A stretch of DNA of 6,721 nt from Peptococcaceae bacterium (GCA_012523535.1 JAAYII010000357.1:1-6721), one strand, 5' to 3'. Shown: positions 1 to 6,336, counted from the stretch's first letter. Notes: generated by a model not told the origin, from the sequence alone. Numbers and translations are program-made.

Positions 1-348
1 ATTCTGTTCGCACTTTTAATAGTTAGTGTCGGCTTTTTAGTAGTTATTGGCTTAAATAATTCGACGGCCCAAACCCAGCTTAGGGCTGAAAATTATCTTC
101 AGGCTGTCAATCTCGCCAGCTCAGCCATGGACCAAACATTAACGGATTTAGAGGCCGGTATTATAAACCTCGATTTTAACGGTTTACCACTGGAAGAAAA
201 GAAGCAAATCGGGAAATATGAACGTAATTTAGCAATCAGGGCAGCATCTGAAGATATGCTGGAGATAACGGTAGAAATTGTTTGGTCGGAGAGAGGAAAT
301 AGAAAAAACTATGTCTTGTATAGTCTATATTATAGGGGCAATAGTTAG
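1..348 (+). CDS. PilV/GspI-like minor type IV prepilin (5' partial)
   Basis: The reading frame is open from the first base to TAG at 346-348, giving 115 visible residues. It begins inside a pilin N-terminal helix: ILFALLIVSVGFLVV is followed by an amphipathic stretch rich in Q, N and A that ends in NLASSAMDQTL. The missing part should be the leader peptide plus a G|FTLLE-type cleavage motif just upstream of the window. The short C-terminal domain ends in an EIVWSERGNRKNYVLYSLYY strand pattern, which is how PilV and GspI minor pilins end. It contains no cysteine. Such proteins are processed by the prepilin peptidase and help start pilus assembly at the membrane. An internal ATG at 127 is not the start, because the pilin helix lies upstream of it. 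The PilV versus GspI label is inference from size and context. The next gene runs towards it, with only 9 bp between the two stop codons. Confidence 0.85.
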   Translation: MLFALLIVSVGFLVVIGLNNSTAQTQLRAENYLQAVNLASSAMDQTLTDLEAGIINLDFNGLPLEEKKQIGKYERNLAIRAASEDMLEITVEIVWSERGNRKNYVLYSLYYRGNS

Positions 349-357
349 TAAAGGGAC

Positions 358-822
358 TTAATCCAAATAGTTGCTGACAATGTAACGAACAATATCCCTC
401 CGGCTGATTATTCCCACCAACTTTTTGTCTTTGACCACCGGAACTTGCTTAATGTTTTTGTCGCCTAGTACTTTTGCCACCTTTTCAATTTCTTCATTGT
501 ATTGGACGGTAATTACTTTTGTTTTTGCAATATCCATAACATTAAAGTTCTGCAAATCTTTAATTTTTTCCTCAAAAGTCTGGTTCATAATCCAGGATGA
601 AGGGTATATAGCCAGGTCAAAAAAGAAGACAGACGGATCCCGATAACCGATATACTTCATAATGTCACCATCGCTGATGTAGCCTACGGGTTCGTTCTTG
701 GAATTGATGACAGGTATGCCGCTGATATTATGGTTGACAAAAGTTTTTAAGGCCGTTTTCACCGAATCGTTTTCCGAGACTGTTATCACTTGTTTCACCA
801 TAATTTCATGCGCCTGAGCCAA
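358..822 (-). CDS. Tandem CBS-domain protein, antisense within the pilus cluster
   Basis: This 154-residue soluble protein is made of two CBS domains and little else. CBS1 spans about residues 5-58 (SGIPVIN, then PVGYISDGDIMKYI). CBS2 spans about 95-150 (VMDIAKTKVITV, then KQVPVV and LVGIISRRDIVRYI). A linker of about 35 residues rich in F, Y and I (SVFFFDLAIYPSSWIM) joins them. Asp53 and Asp143 sit at the position that often contacts nucleotide ribose in CBS pairs. CBS pairs bind adenine nucleotides or c-di-AMP and act as regulatory modules; the ligand and partner here are unknown. The start is TTG at 820-822, chosen because AGGGGG lies 8 nt upstream. The nearby ATG at 825-827 is out of frame and soon hits a stop. 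The first in-frame ATG is codon 8. The gene runs against the pilus genes on both sides and has its own promoter, so it is probably regulated separately. A role in pilus control is only a guess from position. Confidence 0.93.
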   Translation of the reverse strand: MAQAHEIMVKQVITVSENDSVKTALKTFVNHNISGIPVINSKNEPVGYISDGDIMKYIGYRDPSVFFFDLAIYPSSWIMNQTFEEKIKDLQNFNVMDIAKTKVITVQYNEEIEKVAKVLGDKNIKQVPVVKDKKLVGIISRRDIVRYIVSNYLD

Positions 823-830
823 TGCTCATA

Positions 831-836
831 CCCCCT
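831..836 (-). promoter_or_regulatory. Ribosome binding site of the CBS gene
   Basis: On the minus strand AGGGGG is followed by 8 nt and then the TTG at 822-820. No in-frame ATG has a comparable site, so this decides in favour of the TTG start. Confidence 0.7.
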
Positions 837-847
837 AAATCAATATC

Positions 848-870
848 AAAAAACAGATCCATTTCTGTTT
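848..870 (-). terminator. Possible attenuator hairpin in the CBS gene leader
   Basis: On the minus strand AAACAGA (870-864), a 6-nt loop and TCTGTTT (857-851) form a 7-bp stem that runs into six T's (853-848). The shape is that of a small intrinsic terminator. It lies between the predicted transcription start (near 883) and the ribosome binding site, so it could attenuate the CBS gene. The stem has only two G/C pairs, so it is weak and may be chance in AT-rich DNA. Confidence 0.25.
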
Positions 871-889
871 CTCGAGTTTCTTAATTATC

Positions 890-919
890 AATATATTCTT
901 AAAACTAAAGGATTGTCAA
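890..919 (-). promoter_or_regulatory. Sigma-A-type promoter of the CBS gene
   Basis: On the minus strand a perfect -35 box TTGACA (919-914) is followed by 18 nt and a -10 box TATATT (895-890), which matches TATAAT at 5 of 6 bases. The predicted start near 883 gives a leader of about 60 nt before the TTG codon. It is the best promoter match I found in the window and supports independent transcription of the CBS gene. Confidence 0.6.
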
Positions 920-955
920 ATAGAATATTAACCGATCTAAAAAAAGAAGAATTAC

Positions 956-987
956 TTGACCTAAATTACAGAATATGTAAATATAGT
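956..987 (+). promoter_or_regulatory. Candidate promoter for the pilW-to-pilD operon
   Basis: TTGACC (956-961, 5 of 6 to TTGACA) and TATAGT (982-987, 5 of 6 to TATAAT) lie just upstream of the pilW-like gene. They are 20 nt apart, longer than the optimum of about 17, so the pair is tentative. If used, transcription would start near 994, close to the ribosome binding site at 994-998. The AT-rich sequence makes chance matches likely. Confidence 0.25.
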
Positions 988-993
988 AAATAA

Positions 994-1027
994 AAGGAAA
1001 ATAAAAATGCGAGTAAAGGATGTTTAG
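994..1027 (+). promoter_or_regulatory. Six-codon leader ORF with RBS overlapping the pilW start
   Basis: AAGGA (994-998) sits 8 nt before an ATG at 1007 that opens a six-codon frame, MRVKDV, ending in TAG at 1025-1027. This frame overlaps the pilW ATG (1020) by 8 nt in another register. The pilW ATG has only AAAGG directly touching it, which is too close for a normal Shine-Dalgarno. The leader ORF may therefore load ribosomes that re-initiate at pilW. The alternative is a one-base error: removing one A from 1015-1017 would join the two frames and give an 18-residue leader sequence before the pilin helix. Confidence 0.4.
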
Positions 1028-1505
1028 AAAATTTTTGGGGGACAGAGGCCTAACTTTACTGGAAATACTCCTTTCTTTACTGATTTTGGGAGTTATTGCC
1101 GGAATAATTTTACATACCTTTATTGGCCAATATCGTTTGGTCCGTCATGTAAGTTTGCGTTCGGAAATCAATTATTCCCTTTTAAGAGCCGGAGTAGTAT
1201 TGACTTCAGCGGTTAACCTGGGGCAAAAAGTTGTTTGGCAAAACAACGCTTTAATTGTGACTTATTGGAAAGGCCGATATAAGTATACCGACTCCTATTA
1301 TCTGGCCGATAAAAATTTTGACGGAAAGATTGATTTATACTGCGAACATTTGGGGGTACCCAATCCTGTAGTAACAGGGCTGACAGGTTTTTATTGTCAA
1401 GAAGTTGGTCCCGGTTTGTGGAAAATAAGTCTTGAAGCCGATTGCGGAATGCAAAAGGCAAGATGGGAGAGAATTATAAGGCAAAAATGTCCAGGGCCAA
1501 TATAG
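1020..1505 (+). CDS. PilW/GspJ-like minor type IV prepilin
   Basis: The 161-residue prepilin has a 10-residue leader (MFRKFLGDRG), a cleavage site G10|L11 and Glu at mature position 5 (LTLLE), followed by a hydrophobic helix to about residue 36. Position +1 is Leu, not the usual Phe, which the family tolerates. The C-terminal domain has four cysteines (108, 126, 142, 157) that could form two disulfides outside the membrane. It also has a DKNFDGKID segment at 97-105 that matches the DxNxDGxxD calcium-loop pattern. The end (GLTGFYCQEVGPGLWKISLEA) resembles GspJ/PilW minor pilins, which cap or start the fibre. An in-frame TAA at 1014-1016 rules out an upstream start. The ATG lacks a well-spaced ribosome binding site (see 994-1027). 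The next gene starts inside this one. PilW versus GspJ is inferred from size and context. Confidence 0.85.
   Translation: MFRKFLGDRGLTLLEILLSLLILGVIAGIILHTFIGQYRLVRHVSLRSEINYSLLRAGVVLTSAVNLGQKVVWQNNALIVTYWKGRYKYTDSYYLADKNFDGKIDLYCEHLGVPNPVVTGLTGFYCQEVGPGLWKISLEADCGMQKARWERIIRQKCPGPI
1308..1346 (+). other. EF-hand/dockerin-like calcium-loop motif in the PilW-like pilin
   Basis: Residues 97-109 read DKNFDGKIDLYCE. D97, N99, D101, G102, I104 and D105 fill loop positions 1, 3, 5, 6, 8 and 9 of an EF-hand or dockerin loop. Position 12, normally D or E, is Cys, with Glu at 13. Calcium binding is inferred from the pattern only. Confidence 0.45.
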
Positions 1506-1891
1506 GAACTTTAAATCAACAAGGTTATATTTCTTTTTTTATTCTTTTAATAATAACTTTTTTGGTCGGAGCGGGTTATATTAGCTGTCACAAAGCTCAA
1601 GCCCAAGAAAGAATGGTTGACTATGAGGCACGAAAAATACAAGCCGTATATCTGGCTGACAGTGGATTGGAGTGGGCTAGGGCTGCTTTGGCTGCAAATA
1701 CTAATTGGGCAGGCGGAAAGATGGATTTTGGCGGAGGGGAAATAGAAGTAAGTGTTATTCCAAGCGGCTCCGGTTACCAAGTAATTTCCAAGTCTAAGTT
1801 TGGAGGAGCGGAGCAAGGCCGAATTGCCTTATTAACTATTGACGATGAAGGCCAACTTATTATTAGTGTTTACGAGGAGTTGTACAATTAA
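1487..1891 (+). CDS. PilX-like type IV pilus assembly protein
   Basis: This is a 134-residue protein with one N-terminal membrane helix (about residues 14-32, YISFFILLIITFLVGAGYI). After it comes a helical stretch with the signature AVYLADSGLEWARAAL, typical of PilX N-terminal-domain proteins, and then a small beta-rich domain (GGGEIEVSVIPSGSGYQVIS). PilX-type proteins belong to the minor-pilin group that primes assembly. A possible peptidase site is G13|Y14, but mature position 5 is Phe rather than Glu, so processing is uncertain. The start is a choice: ATG 1487 has AAGG 5 nt upstream and gives a 19-nt overlap with pilW. ATG 1463 (AAGG 4 nt upstream, 43-nt overlap) and TTG 1442 are in the same frame and would lengthen the leader. 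The stop overlaps the pilB start by one base (TAATG), which implies translational coupling. Confidence 0.8.
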   Translation: MSRANIGTLNQQGYISFFILLIITFLVGAGYISCHKAQAQERMVDYEARKIQAVYLADSGLEWARAALAANTNWAGGKMDFGGGEIEVSVIPSGSGYQVISKSKFGGAEQGRIALLTIDDEGQLIISVYEELYN

Positions 1892-3555
1892 TGCCTTATG
1901 CAGCCGATAGTTCTTTTTTGGACTTTTTAACAAAAAACAATTATCTATCCAAGGCCCAAAGTAAATTTTTACAAGAACAAATAAAACTGGGGCGGACTTT
2001 ACATGAAAGTCTGCGCAACTTTTTGGCAGATGAGGAGATTTTGCTGCTTAAAAGCAATTACTATGGGGTTCAGCGGATAAGGCTTGCTGAGTTGGGGATT
2101 GATTCTTTCGCCGCTTCTCAGATTCCTGAGCAGTTGGCAATTAAATACAACCTAATACCCTTTCAGATCCAGGAAAACAGATTATGTATAGCCATGTCTG
2201 ATCCGTCTGACCGGAGGGCTATAGAAGATGTTGTACTTTATACCGGGTATAAAACTGAACTCTATTTGGCGGCACCGGAGGAAATTAAAGTTGCTATCCG
2301 GGAGGTTTATACCGTTCAACAGTCTCAGGAAGATTCAATTGATGATTATCAAGGCCCATTCAATGTTTGGAGAATTGAAGAAAAGGCAGAAGCGGAAAAT
2401 GAAGGACCGATTATTAGGTTGGTCGATTCCCTTTTAAACCAGGCCATCCGTGAGATGGCCAGTGATATTCATTGGGAACCTGAGGAAGAGTCTTATAGAG
2501 TCAAGTTCCGAATTGACGGGAAGCTGGAAGTAAAAGCTGTTTTACCCGGTTCTTTTGCCAGGGGTGTTGCTGCCAGGCTAAAGGTTATGGCAGGTCTGGA
2601 TGTAACTGAGAGGCGAAGGCCTCAAGACGGCAAGATTGTGCTTGATCTCTCCGGGAAAAAGATTGATATTAGGGTATCTACCTTTAATACGGTTTATGGA
2701 GAAAAAGTGGTTACCCGCATTCTTGATTATGAAACAGCCAAATTATCTCTGGCTGAATTAGGGATGAGAAAAGATGTGGAAGAAGGGGTTAGAAAACTAC
2801 TTCTTAAACCTCACGGACTTATTTTGGTCAGCGGACCGGCCGGAAGCGGTAAAACCACCACTTTATATGCTTTGCTAAGGGAATTGCATACCGAAAGTCT
2901 CAATATCGTTTCTATTGAAGACCCGGTAGAGTACCGTTTGCCGGGGGTTAATCAAGCCCAGGTCAATACCAAAATCGGCCTTGATTTTGCCCAGGGTTTA
3001 AGGGCTATTTTACGCCAAGATCCTGACATTATTATGGTAGGTGAAATCAGAGATCGGGAAACAGCCCAAATAGCCACGGCCGCTGCATTGACGGGCCATT
3101 TGGTCTTAACCACTATCCATACCAATACAGCATCCGAGGCCCTGGTTCGCCTGTTGGAAATGGATATTGAGCCGTATATTGTGGCCGCTTCAATTTGCGG
3201 CGTGATCGCGCAAAGACTGGTTCGACGGTTATGCCCCTTTTGTCGGGAACGCAAATCTGTGCCTTCAGCTTTTAAGCATGCTTTTAGTTGGGAAGGTATT
3301 GAATTCATTTATGGGCCCAAAGGGTGCTACAGGTGCCGAGGCACCGGCTACAAAGGCAGAATAGGAATTCATGAATTTTTGCCTTATGGTTATGAAATAA
3401 AAGAATTGGTTCTTAAAAAAGGCAGTGCCCTTGATATTGAAAGAATGGCCCGTTCCTTGCGAATAGCGTCGTTAAAGGACGACGCTTTGATCAAAGTAGC
3501 CGAGGGCTGGACCTCTTTGGAAGAAATAATCGGTCTGCTGGAAGGGTTTAATTGA
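1891..3555 (+). CDS. pilB: Type IV pilus extension ATPase PilB
   Basis: This 554-residue GspE-superfamily hexameric ATPase powers pilin polymerisation at the cytoplasmic face of the platform. The N-terminal GspE_N/MshEN-like domain covers about residues 1-140. The motor shows Walker A GPAGSGKT (315-322), an Asp box SIEDPVEYRL (341-350), Walker B around DPDIIMVGEIRD (377-388, Glu385) and a His box TGHLVLTTIHTN (401-412). A tetracysteine zinc site, C448-x2-C451 and C479-x2-C482, is the PilB/GspE hallmark that PilT lacks. Length is normal for PilB. In the N-terminal domain the RLG-type c-di-GMP motifs are degenerate: the first lacks its Arg and the second reads RTLHESL. Control by c-di-GMP is therefore doubtful. 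GAGGAG at 1874-1879 lies 11 nt before the ATG. The gene follows pilX with a one-base overlap and ends in tandem stops TGA-TAA-TAA. Confidence 0.97.
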   Translation: MPYAADSSFLDFLTKNNYLSKAQSKFLQEQIKLGRTLHESLRNFLADEEILLLKSNYYGVQRIRLAELGIDSFAASQIPEQLAIKYNLIPFQIQENRLCIAMSDPSDRRAIEDVVLYTGYKTELYLAAPEEIKVAIREVYTVQQSQEDSIDDYQGPFNVWRIEEKAEAENEGPIIRLVDSLLNQAIREMASDIHWEPEEESYRVKFRIDGKLEVKAVLPGSFARGVAARLKVMAGLDVTERRRPQDGKIVLDLSGKKIDIRVSTFNTVYGEKVVTRILDYETAKLSLAELGMRKDVEEGVRKLLLKPHGLILVSGPAGSGKTTTLYALLRELHTESLNIVSIEDPVEYRLPGVNQAQVNTKIGLDFAQGLRAILRQDPDIIMVGEIRDRETAQIATAAALTGHLVLTTIHTNTASEALVRLLEMDIEPYIVAASICGVIAQRLVRRLCPFCRERKSVPSAFKHAFSWEGIEFIYGPKGCYRCRGTGYKGRIGIHEFLPYGYEIKELVLKKGSALDIERMARSLRIASLKDDALIKVAEGWTSLEEIIGLLEGFN

Positions 3556-3623
3556 TAATAAACCATGCATCAATAAAGATTTATTAGGGAGCAGGCAGTT
3601 TCAAAGAAGAATGAGGGGAAGAA

Positions 3624-4676
3624 ATGTGGTCAATTGAAGAGTTGTTAAAGAAAGCAACTGAGCTTAAAGCTTCAGATATTCATTTGACTGTAGCCAGTCC
3701 TCCCGTCTTTCGCATTGACGGGGAACTACAAGCCCTGGGAACGGAGGTGTTGAAGAATGAAGTCATTTCCGCTTATCTCGACAGCCTGATCGATCGGGAG
3801 CGTAAAAGAATTTTGGACGAAAAAGGGGAACTGGACTTTTCATTTAGCTTTATGGGTTTGGGAAGATGCCGGGTCAACGCTTTTCGCCAAAGGGGAAGTT
3901 ATAGCTTGGTTATTAGATTAATACCCCTAATGGCTATGACTCCTGAAGAGTTGGGATTGCCGCCGGCCGTAGTTAAATTCACTACTTTACATAAGGGTTT
4001 GGTGTTGGTAACGGGTCCGGCCGGCAGCGGTAAATCGACAACCCTGGCTTCTTTACTTCACCTTATCAATCACACCCGTTCAGGTCACATAATCACGATT
4101 GAAGATCCCATTGAGTATTGGCATCAACACCACAAGTGCCTGGTTACACAAAGGGAAGTGGGAGAGGATACCCAATCTTTTACCGCTGCTCTGCGAGCGG
4201 CTTTGCGTCAGGATCCGGATGTGATCTTGGTTGGAGAAATGCGGGATACGGAAACAATCGCAATGACCATTACCGCGGCAGAAACCGGTCATTTGGTTTT
4301 CAGTACTTTGCATACCAACGATGCGGCTCAAGCCATTGATCGGATAATAGATGTGTTCCCGTCGCACCAACAAAATCAAATTCGCCTCCAACTGGCCTCC
4401 ACTATCCAGGGTATTGTCGCCCAACAACTCTTTCCGCTTAGAGGCAAAAAAGGAAGAGTGGCCGCCTTTGAGATCCTGATTGCCTCTCCGGCGGTAAGGA
4501 ATATGATCAGGGAGAATAGGACCTACCAGATTAAAAACATTATTCAAACCAGCGGTCAAATCGGTATGCAGACTATGGAAAAAGCAGTTAAAGATCTGGT
4601 GCAGAAAGGATTAATTTCACCACATTTAGCCAGAGAAAGGTTGCGGGAATATTGGGATGAAGCTTTGGAAATATAA
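3624..4676 (+). CDS. pilT: Type IV pilus retraction ATPase PilT
   Basis: PilT is the hexameric motor that depolymerises pili and gives twitching motility and DNA uptake. At 350 residues it has the usual PilT length and lacks both the long N-terminal domain and the zinc site of PilB. Motifs: SDIHL in the N-terminal domain (17-21), Walker A GPAGSGKS (131-138), Asp box TIEDPIEY (158-165), Walker B DPDVILVGEMRD (197-208, Glu205), His box TGHLVFSTLHTN (221-232). AVRNMIRE at 290-297 is the AIRNLIRE signature needed for retraction in PilT proteins. GAGGGG a few bases before the ATG supports the start. It follows pilB after 68 bp, and pilC begins within its last 20 nt. Its presence marks this as a retractile T4P rather than type II secretion or a ComG pseudopilus. 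Confidence 0.97.
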   Translation: MWSIEELLKKATELKASDIHLTVASPPVFRIDGELQALGTEVLKNEVISAYLDSLIDRERKRILDEKGELDFSFSFMGLGRCRVNAFRQRGSYSLVIRLIPLMAMTPEELGLPPAVVKFTTLHKGLVLVTGPAGSGKSTTLASLLHLINHTRSGHIITIEDPIEYWHQHHKCLVTQREVGEDTQSFTAALRAALRQDPDVILVGEMRDTETIAMTITAAETGHLVFSTLHTNDAAQAIDRIIDVFPSHQQNQIRLQLASTIQGIVAQQLFPLRGKKGRVAAFEILIASPAVRNMIRENRTYQIKNIIQTSGQIGMQTMEKAVKDLVQKGLISPHLARERLREYWDEALEI

Positions 4677-5823
4677 AGCCGTCAATGAACAAGGGAACAT
4701 CCAATTTGGTCTGCTTAACAGTTGGAGAGAAGATATGGCCATTCACTGGCTGCGAAGTCGAAATCTTTATCCGCTTCAATTACGCCCGGTTGTATTGGAC
4801 CGCTTTTGGTTATGGACCGGGGTTGGCCGGGGATCAGTCTATTGGACCAGGATGGCCAGGCAAATTGGCATCATGTTGGAAGCGGGCTTACCGATGCTGG
4901 CAATAATTAAAATTATAGAGACCAAGGAAAACAATTACTTGTGTCAAAACCAATGGCATCGGGTTTATAACCAAGTCAAGGACGGATATGATTTGTCCAT
5001 TGCCTTGGCAGAGTTTGTGCCCTCGCCGGGGCTTTTTTTGCAGACCATGGTTGCCGCCGGAGAAAAAAGCGGGATGCTGGCGGCCTGTCTTCTTGAGGCT
5101 GCAGATCAAATGGAAGAAGAATATTATTTTAATCGCAAAATCAAAGGAGTTCTATTTTATCCTTGTTTGCTCCTGGTGATGGCTTTAATAATTCTCTATA
5201 TCCTCAGTATTGCGGTTTTCCCCATGTACGATGGGCTTTTTCGGGAAATGAACGTTCAATTGCCTTTGTTAACAAAAGGACTTATCTGTTTTGGCAACGT
5301 TATTCCATATCTGTTTCCGGCAATGGCTTTGCTTGGACTTGGAGTTGTGTTGAAAAACAGGGACAAAGTGGTTTGGGCCATTCCCGGGATACAACAGATC
5401 CAAAAGAAAAAGTCTTTGCTTCAGTTTTGCACTATCTTGTCAAAAATGATCAGTGCCGGGATCCCTCTTTGGGATGCATTCGGTCTTTTGGAAACAATTG
5501 CAAAGCCCCAAGAGCTTGTCCTGCTGCTTGAACAATTAAAAAGGGCTGTCAAGAAAGGACAGAGGATTGCTCCCGTTTTGGAAAACAGCAATTTTTTCCC
5601 GCCGGATAAGGCTAAAATGTTGGGGATTGCTGAAGAGTCGGGAAGACTTGGTGAAATGCTTAATTTTTTATCCCAAATATTTAAGCGGGAATTGGAAGAA
5701 AAACTGGAACAATACCCAAGAATAATCGAACAGTTGTTGGTCTTGGGGATGGCAGGCTTGGTGGGCTTGGTGGCTGTCGGGATGCTACTGCCACTTTTTG
5801 ATCTAAGCACCCATCTCCCATAA
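4657..5823 (+). CDS. pilC: Type IV pilus inner-membrane platform protein PilC
   Basis: This 388-residue PilC/GspF protein is the membrane platform on which PilB and PilT act. The N-terminal segment (LWKYKAVNEQGNIQFG) is typical of the family. Two T2SSF domains follow, at about residues 60-190 and 250-380, each with the conserved block: AGEKSGML (134-141) and AEESGRLGEML (325-335). Predicted membrane helices lie at about 165-190, 208-232 and 357-382. Length is close to the usual 400. The start ATG lies inside the end of pilT (20-nt overlap, different frame), with GGGA upstream, so translation is probably coupled. Of the alternatives, ComGB is less likely because pilT and pilD are adjacent. Confidence 0.96.
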   Translation: MKLWKYKAVNEQGNIQFGLLNSWREDMAIHWLRSRNLYPLQLRPVVLDRFWLWTGVGRGSVYWTRMARQIGIMLEAGLPMLAIIKIIETKENNYLCQNQWHRVYNQVKDGYDLSIALAEFVPSPGLFLQTMVAAGEKSGMLAACLLEAADQMEEEYYFNRKIKGVLFYPCLLLVMALIILYILSIAVFPMYDGLFREMNVQLPLLTKGLICFGNVIPYLFPAMALLGLGVVLKNRDKVVWAIPGIQQIQKKKSLLQFCTILSKMISAGIPLWDAFGLLETIAKPQELVLLLEQLKRAVKKGQRIAPVLENSNFFPPDKAKMLGIAEESGRLGEMLNFLSQIFKRELEEKLEQYPRIIEQLLVLGMAGLVGLVAVGMLLPLFDLSTHLP

Positions 5824-5854
5824 TTTAATGAAACCAAAAAAATTTAGAGAAAGC

Positions 5855-5862
5855 GAGGAAGG
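5855..5862 (+). promoter_or_regulatory. Strong ribosome binding site of the pilin gene
   Basis: GAGGAAGG lies 6 nt before the ATG at 5869, separated by a run of T's. It is the best-placed Shine-Dalgarno in the cluster, in keeping with high translation of a major subunit. The 45-bp gap between pilC and pilA shows no convincing promoter or terminator. Confidence 0.65.
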
Positions 5863-5868
5863 TTTTTT

Positions 5869-6336
5869 ATGGATTACAGGCAAAAAGGTTTTACTCTTTT
5901 GGAAGTTATGCTGGTGGTGGTCATTTTGTCAGTTTTAGCGGCAATAGCTATTCCCAGATTGGCGGGCAGTTCGGATAAGGCCAGGGAAAAAGCGGATATT
6001 ATTACTGCCCGGGAAGTAAAAGCTGCCTTGGACAGGTATGAGATTGAAAACGGCTCATATCCCACCAAAAATGATTTTACGGCTAAAAATGGGAAAATTA
6101 CCGCTGAGAATTTTATCCCTGCATATATTTCTTCCTTGGATGCTTCAGTTACTCAACAGGCTGTCCCGGAAGAAAATCAAGGGTTTGGTGTGCAAACACT
6201 GCCGTCTGAAGGAGAAGAGTATTCTTCCCCAACTAATTTAATTATGATTTATTTAACCGAAGACGGCTCGGCGGCGGAAGTTAGGGTTTACGATAAAAAT
6301 CTTAACAAAGACTCATGGTTATGGTCTTCTAATTAA
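5869..6336 (+). CDS. pilA: Major type IV pilin candidate (PilA/GspG-like)
   Basis: This 155-residue class IVa-type prepilin has a 7-residue leader MDYRQKG, cleavage before Phe8, and mature FTLLE with Glu at +5. Its hydrophobic helix carries the conserved Pro (AIAIPRL). The segment ADIITAREVKAALDRYEIENGSYPT matches the helix-to-loop region of GspG-like pilins. The C-terminal domain is acidic and ends in DSWLWSSN. It has no cysteine, so it lacks the disulfide D-loop of Gram-negative PilA. The short leader, strong ribosome binding site and position between pilC and pilD argue that it is the major subunit. A minor or GspG-type pseudopilin cannot be excluded, since other pilin genes may lie outside the window. 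PilD, directly downstream, would process it. Confidence 0.9.
   Translation: MDYRQKGFTLLEVMLVVVILSVLAAIAIPRLAGSSDKAREKADIITAREVKAALDRYEIENGSYPTKNDFTAKNGKITAENFIPAYISSLDASVTQQAVPEENQGFGVQTLPSEGEEYSSPTNLIMIYLTEDGSAAEVRVYDKNLNKDSWLWSSN

Noticed and set aside
425..646. 73-codon plus-strand ORF inside the CBS gene
   Set aside because: It is the reverse strand of a clearly coding CBS frame and shows no family features.
790..993. 67-codon plus-strand ORF across the CBS gene start and the 823-1019 gap
   Set aside because: Half of it is antisense to the CBS gene, it has no clear ribosome binding site, and its AT-rich tail looks like chance. A faint likeness of the tail to Spo0E-type small proteins fails because the SQELD signature is absent.
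3545..3564. Inverted repeat GGTTTA / TAAACC around the pilB stop
   Set aside because: The stem is only 6 bp with an 8-nt loop and no T-run, so it is not a terminator and is easily explained by chance.
3572..3585. AATAAA / TTTATT palindrome between pilB and pilT
   Set aside because: It is composed entirely of A/T pairs with a 2-nt centre, so it cannot form a useful hairpin and is expected by chance in AT-rich DNA.
4080..4559. 159-codon minus-strand ORF opposite pilT
   Set aside because: It lies wholly opposite the conserved PilT motor motifs and has no family features or supporting context.
5421..5837. 138-codon minus-strand ORF opposite pilC
   Set aside because: The frame is a shadow of the pilC coding sequence; its Ser/Pro/Asn-rich composition and lack of motifs fit antisense reading of pilC.
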